Positions 10,327 through 18,539 of a stretch of 36,646 nt of DNA are shown one piece after another; within the stretch, counting starts at the first letter, position 1; each line of letters begins with the position of its first letter. Both the position numbers and the translations under genes were made by a program. Below the pieces are notes generated by a model. It was not told the origin of the DNA. It searched no databases and saw only the letters and a program-made list of their open reading frames with translations. Source of the stretch: Amphimedon queenslandica (Eukaryota > Porifera > Demospongiae > Haplosclerida > Niphatidae); contig NW_003546292.1 of assembly GCF_000090795.2 (NCBI RefSeq), forward strand, positions 303,578 through 340,223. The letters are read 5' to 3'.

Positions 10327-11800
10327 ATGGTGAACAGAAAAAGGGTGCTTCCACTCTCAGTGCTACTAATTGTTATTATAGCAGGAAAAAAGCAGAGAAA
10401 ACGTGCTAAGCACAAGTTTTGGGTGAGGAAGATATTTTTGGAAAGAAAAAAGTTGGGATTTTATCAAACTCTGTTGTCAGAAATGAGGGTAACTGATAGG
10501 GAATTTTATTTCAGGTCAGTAAAAACCCATATTCGCTCATTTGTAGAGTTTAATTGGCTGGCGACACTAGCAGTACATATAGCATCATATTTCACATTAG
10601 CATCCTTTAAGGGTGGGAGGAGCATTTCCAAAAGTGGGACTCGTCACTTAATTAGTTAGATTCATTTTGTCATTAAATTTTACCAAATGAAATTAATATG
10701 CATATAGCCAAAAATATCTTCCTTCTCTTTTACAGTACCTTTTATCTATAGATTTTTACGAATGACTCCAGAACGATTTGACCATCTATTGTCACTTGTG
10801 CAGCCTTACTTATCAAAGAACACATGTCATTCAAGGCAAAGTATATCTCCTGGAGAAATGCTTGCTGTGTGTTTAAGGTATCTTGCTACAGGGGACTCAC
10901 AGCAAACTCAATCATCTTCATTCAGACTTGGTCGATCAACAGTTTGCAGAATAATTTGGGACACTTGTGATGCTTTGTGGTTTGCACTGAAAAAGAAATA
11001 CTTAAAAGCTTCTTCAAGTATTGAACAGTGGAAATGCATTGCTAGGGAATATGAAAGAGAATTGAACTATCCACATTGTATTGGAGCTATTGATGGCAAG
11101 CACATCTGTATAGAATGTCCAAGCAATGCTGGGTCTGCATTCTATAACTACAAGAACTATCATAGCATGGTGTTATTAGCAGTTTGTGATGCTCATTATA
11201 CTTTCACTATGGTGGATATTGGCGGATATGGAAGAGATAATGATGCATCTATTTTTGGTGAATCATATATTGGGCAAGTATTTCAACAAGAATTAATCCA
11301 TTGCCACAACCAGAGTCAGTCAATGGCATTCAACTTCCATATACCTTAGTCGGTGATGAGATATTTCTACTGAAGGAATGGTTAATAAAACCATACCCTG
11401 GTAGCCACCTAATTTTGGAAAAGCAAATCTACAATTATTGACAATCAAGAGCTTGTTGTACCATCGAAAATACATTTAGTATCCTAGCAGCAAGATGGAG
11501 AATCTTCCGACGCCCCATTCGTGCTACTCCAGAAACTGTTGAAAGAATTATAAAAGCAACTGGATGTCTTCATAACTACCTCAGGTTAACAGATNNNNNN
11601 NNNNNNNNNNNNNNNNNNNNNNNNNNNNNNNNNNNNNNNNNNNNNNNNNNNNNNNNNNNNNNNNNNNNNNNNNNNNNNNNNNNNNNNNNNNNNNNNNNNN
11701 NNNNNNNNNNNNNNNNNNNNTGCAATATTTTAACAGTAAAGAGGGTGAATTACCTTGGCAATTACAACATGTTGAAAATAACACTAGAATAACTGACTAA
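10327..11800 (+). pseudogene. PIF/Harbinger transposase (DDE_Tnp_4), broken
   Basis: Exon 1 (10327-10514) gives the N-terminal KHKFWVRKIFLERKK and FYQTLLSEMRVTDREFYFR segments. A GTCAGT donor and a CTATAG acceptor (10752) join it in phase to FLRMTPERFDHLL. The DDE core shows CIGAIDGKH (Asp codon about 11092), GGYGRDNDASIF (Asp about 11242) and TIENTFSILAARWRIFRRP (Glu about 11466), the triad of Harbinger transposases that cut and rejoin element ends. Damage is a frameshift near 11310 and a TGA at about 11440 where an Arg codon is expected. The 126-N gap hides part of the C-terminus, which resumes with YFNSKEGELPWQ and stops at 11798-11800. No intact protein can be made. Confidence 0.9.
11595..11720. 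other. Assembly gap (126 N)
   Basis: A run of N inside the transposase C-terminal coding region. Its length may be an estimate rather than measured sequence. Confidence 0.98.
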
Positions 11801-11921
11801 TGACAAAAGCAAAATGTATTATGTAACACAATAGTTTTACATATATTGTACTACATTAATAATTTTGTCACTTATTAAACATAGTTGGAGAAGTACATGT
11901 AGGTTGTGCTTGCCAATGATG

Positions 11922-12791
11922 CTAAAATTCACAGTTAAACAGTATTTGCTGAATTTGAATTTTTGCCTGCTGCTTCATTGGAGGTTGTAGCCCCTTTAAC
12001 TGAGGTACAATACATCTACAAAATAGTGTCTTCGTCACCTTCGTCTGTAGATATAGCATCCACAGAAGTACTAAGTGCTTTTGAAATGTTGATTCCCTTG
12101 AAAAGTGCCTCATCTAGTTGTTGCTTAGTTACCTTTTCTGCACATTTTCTTTTCCTAGTATTTGTACTACCTTTTCTATCATTCCTAAAGCCTAGGCCTC
12201 CATCGAAACTAGTATAATCCACTTCACTTGATACACTGGTTTCATCATCAGCAACAATAGAATCGTCTGTAATTGAATTCCCATCAACATGTAGACTATC
12301 ATCTGGTATTGTAATGTTTGTAATTGTGTCTCTGTGTTCAAAAAAACTTTTAAGCCAATCAAAGTTTTCATATTAAGCAATATATGGTAAATCTTTACGT
12401 CCAGATCCTGTTGGCGAAGTTTTCTTTTTTTTAAGTATCTTCCAAAGCTTGTTCTAATTGATTTGTACCTCTTTTCAGCTTCTTCTGGTGTCACTCCAAA
12501 TGTAGTAGCAATAGCTGACCAGGCATTCTGCTTTTTGTATTTGTCCTTGAAGTCTCTGGAAAACTTGTCGTACAATACAGTATACTTCTGTATTTCCTCC
12601 ATATATTCTTGTGAGTTTCTTATGCTTTTTGCACAAGGTTGAGGCTCGTTTGAAGCTTCCTTTTCATATCCCGTTCCATCATGCTTTCCATCTAGCATAG
12701 TTGCCATTTTGTTTTCAGTGTGGAGTATAGGCGGAGTCGGGTCGTAATTGGGCAGAGAGGCTGAGAGAGCTCTGTTCCCATCGGTTTCCAT
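11922..12791 (-). pseudogene. MADF-BESS partner protein of the Harbinger element, broken
   Basis: A start such as METDGNRALSASLPNYD (12791) or MATMLDGKHDG leads into a MADF-like, Myb-related DNA-binding domain: YTVLYDKFSRDFKDKYKKQ, NAWSAIATTFGVTPEEAEKRYKSIR, FGRYLKKRK. After an acidic/Ser-rich middle and an RKRKCAEK basic patch, the C-terminus IVPQLKGLQPPMKQQAKIQIQQIL resembles a BESS protein-interaction motif. Frameshifts occur in the A-run after YLKKRK and near 12010, and there is an in-frame TAA near 12380. It lies tail-to-tail with the transposase inside the same inverted repeats, so I read it as the element's accessory DNA-binding protein. The MADF call is from pattern recognition only. 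Confidence 0.78.
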
Positions 12792-12929
12792 AAAATACAA
12801 CAGTCGCTCAATGATTGTGGAAATCGTGGAGATAGAACTTCGTGCTATCTCTACAACAATGTTGCACAACTACCCGAGGGTGGCAAAACAGTTGCAGTGA
12901 ATGTTTCCATAAAATCGTGTTGCTGTTGC

Positions 12930-12970
12930 ACTACAATTGCACAATAATTTAGCCATATGGAAACCAGGCT
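12930..12970 (-). repeat. Right terminal inverted repeat of the Harbinger element
   Basis: On the minus strand it begins AGCCTGGTTTCCATATGGCT and contains GTGCAATTGT, the partner of the left end. Further inward, TTTCCATAAAAT and TTGCTGTTGCAC motifs repeat, possibly as subterminal binding sites. Confidence 0.8.
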
Positions 12971-13214
12971 GAAAGAACCACAAGAGCCCTCAAGTCTGTA
13001 CCTGTTATCTAGAAAAGAGAAGTTTTTGTGGATAAGGCTGAATCTCCAAGTGACACAGAAGACATTAATCTAAACGTTTGTACAGTTTCCAAGATATGTT
13101 ATTTTATATTGGGAGATATAAACTAGTAAAGTAGGCCATTATTAATGCGTATATGTGTGCGGATGTGTGAGATGAAAGAGATTAAGTAGTGAGCTAGAAT
13201 TAGTGCCGACCAGA

Positions 13215-13978
13215 CTAAAGTGTCTCTTTGTCATCCTTTGCTCTCCTTTTCTTCAATAGTGGTGGCTCCAGTGACTGAGTGAAGGGCAGAATTCTGAAGT
13301 GGTGGTATTGCAGAACCACACGAAGCCTGTCTACCCTGTCCCTCATGTTCTTATAGGCCCTTTCTGTATTGTTAAAAGAGGCATGGAGCGATTCAGTTCC
13401 CTGTTCTTCCATGCATCCACAGCCTATCCTCCACCTCTTCATCCAAGGAACTATGTGGTCCTCCAGCATGTGTAGCTTGGGGAGAAAGGTAGCTGATGGA
13501 AAGTTCGTCCTGTAAAATTTGACGAAAAGATCGATGGCAGTCTCTAACCAAATCGTGTAACTTGACATTAAATGAAACTCTATGATTTACCTAACTCTGT
13601 ACTTTTGACATCTATCTGATAGTACGTGATTACTGTCATATATTTTATGACATTTAGACAATAAGATGTAAGCCTCAATGAATTGTCACTGATTTAGCTG
13701 GCTTTCACCTTGATATCAGTGCTCATTGTTGCTGCCGTAGTAACAAGAAAAGTACAGAGAGTATGGATGTGTCAGGCTATTTAAAAAGAGTAAAAAGGAT
13801 AAGAAATTATTTTACCTTCAAAGCTTTGTGGATATGGTTGCCAATGAAAGATCCACCATGATAAGCTTAGCGCTCTACATTAAAAAATGACAGAGCTTGA
13901 TCTAGCGCTTTCACAAAAACTCCATCCTGTTCAAACCCTTTTGACACAATCCTTTCATGGTGAGTGATTGATTTTTCC
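13215..13978 (-). pseudogene. C-terminal blocks of the RAG1-like locus with candidate catalytic Glu
   Basis: Block 13978-13816 begins after a CTCTCTCATCTCTATATAAG acceptor. It reads KSITHHERIVSKGFEQDG, ALDQALSFFNVER, stop, AYHGGSFIGNHIHKALK, then a GTAAAA donor; the TAA (13867-13869) replaces a residue that is normally Gln in relatives I recall. Block 13776-13215 holds HTLCTFLVTTAATMS, a frameshift, LLSKCHKIYDSNHVLSD, then WLETAIDLFVKFYRTNFP, LHMLEDHIVPWMKRWRIG, EEQGTESLHASFN and a basic tail KKRRAKDDKETL before TAG. The Glu of GTESLH (13392-13394) corresponds to the catalytic-Glu region GNESGNK of RAG1. Confidence 0.75.
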
Positions 13979-14065
13979 CTTATATAGAGATGAGAGAGAA
14001 TAATAAATATAAGACAATGAAGTATTGTACATACATTGGCTCTGATTTTGATGATATTTGTATTT

Positions 14066-14302
14066 GTGACCATAATTGACAAAAGGTACCTTATGGCGGA
14101 TAGGAAAATTGGTCTTCATAGCCTGAAAAATCTAACTTCCTGAGCTCCAATTATCATTAAATTACTCCAGAGGATGCAAAAAGTTACTATGTAACTTTTA
14201 GAAACAATTGTTGTCCAACAGAGCACTCACAGGTTGATATTTTTCATTATAATGATGAATTTTAAAATCTGCCATAAGGTACCTTTTGTCAATTATGGTC
14301 AC
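14066..14302. mobile_element. MITE M1, copy 1, inserted in a coding exon
   Basis: Terminal inverted repeats GTGACCATAATTGACAAAAG... match at both ends over about 36 bp, and the insert is flanked by ATTT (14062-14065 and 14303-14306). It carries no coding frame. Removing it and one ATTT rejoins the surrounding minus-strand frame exactly, so it landed in what was already coding sequence. A second copy lies at 22205-22440. A 4-bp duplication does not fit Tc1/mariner or Harbinger; I leave the superfamily open. Confidence 0.88.
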
Positions 14303-14913
14303 ATTTATTAGGGAAGATAAAGTTTGCACTGACAAATTCTGCTGAAGATCAGTTACAGACAGTATTAGGAGAGTTAAAATCTGCTGAGCCTGATTGACTT
14401 CTCTTTGAAGTGTAGCTGTTTCTGCTTCAAGTGATGTAACTGTTTCCTTTGACTGAAGATAGTTAGCAAAGGAGTGGCTGCATTGCATTGCTCAGCAATG
14501 ATACAGTCAAGATTGTGACACTCATACTCCAGCAAATTAAAAAGCCTCTGAAAAATTCCTAATGTGATGTGCAAACCTGGTGGACAGACCTATAAAATGT
14601 AGTATTTGTAAAGATTATTGGTTCTTCAATACATTTACTTCACCTGAGTTACTGGTACATCAAAGATTGGTTTGCCTATCACATTCTCAATAACTTTAGC
14701 CTTCTTCATGTTGGCACCATTTAGCTGAAACTCGTGATGTTTCTGGTGTAAGGACGATAAGGAGCGTTGAGTGATTATAGAGGTAGAGTTTCCAGTACAT
14801 CTGTCTACTTTTAATTGGTCAGATGCTATGTTACACCATAGACAGCAGTGTCGTCCTATGAAGAATATGGTAATTCATTTTTACAAGTAGTTATACATGT
14901 AATTTTAGCATAC

Positions 14914-15874
14914 CACTAGCTCCTGAAAGGCCATACATGTTGCATAGAAACTCATAATCACCTGACATAAAAATTCTTATATTATAATCCATATAATAAT
15001 TGTTTTGAATTATAATTGTTTTTTATTGTTTTTACTTACATCCACTGTGTCTCTTGTAGGCTGGAAATGATGTCTTTGTACTGCTCCAGGGCAATACAAT
15101 GATTTACAACATTATCTGGAGCTTCAAAGAGAGAGAATACGCAACTATTACAGACGGAATTTGGTTTGTCTGTATTCACTACTTGGAAGGACATCTTTAC
15201 AGTTGATCCCCCCTTGTCACCCCCTAGCTTAATCCATATTTTGTTAGGGGGTATAACTCCATCATGCCATGTGAGCTGTCCTAATCTATTAATAGTTTAT
15301 TTTATAATATACGTGTATGTGTACAGCAGGAAGTTTACCTACTCTTTTCCTCAAGTAGATGAAATACTACACTAGCAAAATCAGAGACACAGGCAAGTGG
15401 AGCAGGACAAATCTCCTGACAACTATGCCGTGTTAGGAAAGAAAAGGGTACTAACTCTGCTGTTATCTTCACTTCTTTCAAATCCTTCTTCATAACTTCC
15501 CTCTGTTTCCTTTCGCTACTCATGTTAATTCTCCATGCTTTCATCCATCTAAAAAAACAAATAGAGTAAGGCTTTAGTAACGTGTACAATCACCAACACA
15601 ATACATGTACTGTATATACATACATGTACCTTCTCATGAGTCCGAGTTTATTCAAAGGCAGACATAAATATGCCTTCATGCCTAGACATTGCTCTGGAGA
15701 TATATCAATTTTGAAATTCAGTTTATTCATTATCTCCTCTCTCTTCGTTAGGGATCATTCTGATCTCATCAGCAATCTGGTGCTGGCTCTCACCCACAGT
15801 AAGGTCCTCTCTTAGCTTCGAGAACTCTTTACTTCGCCGACGCAAAGTACGTTGTGAAGCCTTATCAGATGGGA
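14914..15874 (-). pseudogene. Central core blocks with candidate first and second catalytic Asp
   Basis: Four phase-compatible exons read QRTLRRRSKEFSKLREDL, LGLMRRWMKAWRINMSSERK, APLACVSDFASVVFHLLEEK, then LTWHDGVIPPNKIWIKLGGDK and SFQVVNTDKPNSV, SLFEAPDNVVN, GDYEFLCNMYGLSGASG. The Asp in LGGDKGG (codon 15216-15218) and the Asp in FEAPDN (15114-15116) fall where RAG1/Transib place their first two catalytic acidic residues, and GDYEFL..GLSGASG..CLWC parallels RAG1's GTGYDE..GLEASG..CTLCD. A one-base frameshift lies near 15745-15765. The introns are 64-91 nt, apart from one of 53 nt. Confidence 0.75.
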
Positions 15875-15962
15875 CTAAAAACAATGAGACTTTAGTTAAA
15901 CTAATTGGCTAAAAGTATAAATTAGGTAAAAATCAACACTATGTACATACATATACACTTAC

Positions 15963-16737
15963 TCTTCCTCCTGTTGATACATTGATTGTCTGGTGAGATT
16001 GGGGATGTAATTCAGACAGCTTTATTCAGCTCCTCTCTGTGACTTTTCTTGTGAGTCTGGCAATCAGCTTTAAGCAGTTCAACTTTAACATTCATTGCAC
16101 AGCTGTTACACCTCACATACAAGCCATGGATCATCTTCTCTACAATGCTTGAAGGCTTAATAAAGGTACTGTTGATGGACTCGTAAATGCATGAGCAGCT
16201 AGAACAGGTGAAGGAAGAAATGAAAGGAAGGGAAAGAGCACAGTTACAACAGTGCAAAGATTTGCAAGGTAGAACCTCTACAGGTTTTTGAACAGCTGCC
16301 TTACAAGAACTACAAGTCACATCATCTTTATAGCTGTTGTCTACCAGTTGATCAAGAGTGTATGATGGAATCAGTGAGGCAACTGATCTGATGTGTGTAC
16401 TAATTGCTGATGGACGACCACTTGATGACTTTTCTTTGGTCTTCCTCCTTTATGTCTAAGATCACACACAGTACAGCTTGTTTCACTATGAGGAAGCCAT
16501 TGAGTCGGACTTAATGTAGTACAGCTTTTGCTGACCACACATAAGCTTTTTTGCAGATAAGTAGAAATAGTTACAGAAATACTGTGGATGGACTTGAGGA
16601 CTAATGCTAGACACATCGACTCCTAAACTACTCAATAGGCATTCATGGTGAGAACATCAATACTTCTGCTTTCCTAGAGCCTTAAAACACACCCTGCAAT
16701 GTCTCTCCAAGAAGGAAATATGAGTAGTCATCGACAT
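15963..16737 (-). pseudogene. RAG1-type N-terminal zinc-binding and RING block of the locus
   Basis: The first ATG (16735-16737, MSMTTHISFLERHC) leads to CRVCFKALGK, then VHPQYFC, like RAG1's CRxCG..DxxxIHPxxFC zinc region. After frame changes come WLPHSETSCTVC and GRPSAISTHIRSVA. The RING follows: C-x2-C (TCSSCK), KPVEVLPCKSLHCCNC, FTCSSC, with the first His displaced as in invertebrate relatives. Then RCNSCAMNVKVELLKADCQTHKKSH forms a C-x2-C..C..H..H finger as in RAG1. In RAG1 the RING acts as a ubiquitin ligase; here only the pattern is visible. The block ends at a GTAAGT donor. Two TGA stops and two frameshifts break it. Confidence 0.8.
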
Positions 16738-18260
16738 AGTCACACTAAACAGTAAAATATTGTAATTTTTATTTTGGGAATATCTTCAAAAAAATAACAT
16801 ATCTTACAATTTATATGTAATGTAGAGCAAGATGTAATCTATGTTTACATACCTTAATTGTAGCCAAGAAACTTAAGAAGGGAGATTAAGAGACCACAGA
16901 ACTACCCTACTCCAAATTTGTTTGAACAAGACCAGCTGTACAAGTGCTGCGCAGTACTAGTCATTGTGTCTCAGAGATGCACAGTACAGTTATATAGCTG
17001 TATAAGGTGCTATAGTATCATATTATAACAGTTATTATTGTGTGGCTTGGACTATGAATATGATATATTACAAAACTTCCTCATTTTGAAGAAATATTAT
17101 CATTCAAATTTAAAATTACCGTAAGTAATAATTATTCTAATTATTGACTTTGTGCTGTGATTGAACACCCATGTGTACCCACCAACTACCACGCTTGTTT
17201 TAAATGCTAGGATATTGAAAATGAAAAGCAAAACTTAAACTTCAGCAGTAGTACTTATTATCATTAATTTTGTATCATAATGACAATTAAACACTTATTT
17301 CATGTTATGAATAGAAGACTGCCTAGTACTGCAGGTGTAGCTTCCTATAATAGCAGTAGATCTAAACCTTTTGTACTGTCCCTGTGATTTCAGTCAATTC
17401 TCCTGCATGGCTCTCCTGTACCACCACAGACAACTAGACAGTCAATAGACAAGATCAGTGTTGCCTTCACAAATAACAGCATGGAACAAAATAACCTTTC
17501 TCAAAAAAGTTTACCTAGCACTATGCATAAATTGTAACTGTGGTGCACAAATTACACTTGGAGAGAAAAGTGATACGAGTGGGCACATTTTTCAATGCTG
17601 TTCATGTAAGACAATGAAGTCTGTCGTCATGGCAGTTTCTTCAGCAAGAGTAACCTGAAACTAGCACAGTAGATCATAATCTATTGGTGGGTACGGCAAT
17701 ATCCAGTGTCAGAGGCTCAAGAGCTTTGCAACTCTTGATATTTGGTTGAGGCTAGAAAGATGGTATGGGTTTCCGTTGTGAAGTGCTTAATGACCCAGTA
17801 TCCCATTTTTCTCCGTAAAACAGCCTTATGCAAACGCGCAATAATGCAAACATGAACTTGTTTTTATCATTCACTTCTCAGCTAATGAGGGACTTCTAAG
17901 ACTTACGGGATGCTCTAAAATAAATTGGACACTATCTAAAGCAAACTCGTGGACTTCTAACATAACTAAGGGAATCCTATTATGACAACAGCGTTGCAAG
18001 AAAACCGCCAGCATAACACCTAAACCCTAAAAACAATTGGTAACTAACTAGGGGTCATAGCTAACTAGGAGACGGCTAAAGTAATTTAAAATGTAATTGA
18101 TTAATGTTTATAAAAAAAACAAGAAAAGCAGCCTTTGATCCAGGTCGATTCAAACCAGTTCCCCACGCCCAGTCAGCTCTGTGCATGCGGCTTGTGCTTC
18201 TTCAAGGTGCCACGATGATCCAGCTGCCAATTTAGTGCTGATTTCATTATTTATACTGAT
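16738..18260. other. Mostly empty stretch; one possible zinc-ribbon frame
   Basis: Apart from the frame at 17458-17658, listed separately, I see no domain, RNA gene or repeat. The sequence upstream of the RAG1-like ATG (16738-16800) is T-rich and ends in a possible TTTAG acceptor, so a non-coding first exon is possible. Confidence 0.4.
17458..17658 (+). pseudogene. Possible zinc-ribbon remnant, unidentified
   Basis: A 66-codon frame contains LALCINCNCGAQITLGEKS..IFQCCSCKTMKSVVMAVS, i.e. two C-x2-C pairs about 20 residues apart as in a zinc ribbon. I recall similar ribbons in replication-protein-like families repeated in sponge and cnidarian genomes, but this fragment is too short to assign. 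There is no convincing start, and flanking frames are closed. Confidence 0.25.
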
Positions 18261-18270
18261 TGCTGCTACA

Positions 18271-18529
18271 TAGGGGCTTAGCCCCTATAGGGCCCAACAC
18301 CCTCTGCCGGCTTTGCAAGCCATTGTTAAAGGAAACTGGTACTGGCTATCTGGACACTTCGTTGATATTTACCAGTGTAAGAGAAGTCTGTAGCACAGAA
18401 CTAATACAACCATGTATAGAACTTGGAGGACCACAGAAGATTGTGCAAATTGACAAGTTACTGATTAAACACAAACCTGAGGTAACTGACATCACCCTCA
18501 GGCTTCCGCCCCTTGGGTGATATCAGTCC
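18271..18529. repeat. Pair of GC-rich hairpins
   Basis: TAGGGGCTTAGCCCCTA (18271-18287) is a perfect short palindrome. ACTGACATCACCCTCAGGC and GCCCCTTGGGTGATATCAGT (18485-18529) form a second hairpin. The 86-codon frame between them has no known domain. The CCCTTGGG/CTCAGG core recalls the hairpins at 1382-1481 and 7667-7806. Confidence 0.55.
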
Positions 18530-18539
18530 ATATCATCTC

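Larger units (their letters stand above)
10200..12970. mobile_element. PIF/Harbinger DNA transposon, nearly complete
   Basis: The left end AGCCTGGTTGCCATAT..GTGCAATTGT and the right end, read inward as AGCCTGGTTTCCATAT..GTGCAATTGT, are matching terminal inverted repeats. Between them lie a plus-strand transposase and a divergently arranged minus-strand MADF-BESS gene. This two-gene layout is that of PIF/Harbinger elements, where the second protein helps the transposase bind DNA and enter the nucleus. Flanks are TAA (left) and GAA (right), compatible with a decayed 3-bp duplication of the TWA type. Both genes are broken, so this copy is not autonomous now. Confidence 0.88.
13215..16737 (-). 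pseudogene. RAG1-like gene (RAG1 N-terminal RING region plus RAG1/Transib-like core), decayed
   Basis: Spliced minus-strand reading gives nine blocks: 16737-15963, 15874-15630, 15548-15339, 15285-15040, 14975-14914, 14855-14644, 14589-14035, 13978-13816 and 13776-13215. Most junctions are GT..AG and phase-matched. Order: Cys/His-rich region, RING-type finger and C2H2-like finger as in RAG1; the RRWMKAW..SERKQRE block; TWHDGVIPPNKIWIKLGGDKGG; SLFEAPDNVVN; FMSGDYEFLCNMYGLSGASGRHCCLWC; PPGLHITLGIFQRLF; a helical linker; AYHGGSFIGNHIHKALK; and KLHMLEDHIVPW..EEQGTESLHASF. This mirrors the RAG1 order and resembles a family I know from cnidarians and sponges. Damage: TGA at 16657 and 16012, TAA at 13867, at least five frameshifts, and a MITE in the seventh block. 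RAG1/Transib proteins cut DNA at terminal signals; whether this one ever did is inference. Confidence 0.8.

Noticed and set aside
14035..14301. Continuous minus frame through the MITE (..SSLIN into VTIIDKRYLM)
   Set aside because: The extra residues come from the inserted element; the frame is open across its terminus by accident.
18140..18175. GGTCGATTCAAACC as a possible tRNA T-arm
   Set aside because: No acceptor, D or anticodon arms can be drawn around it; GGTTCAAATC near 30487 fails in the same way.
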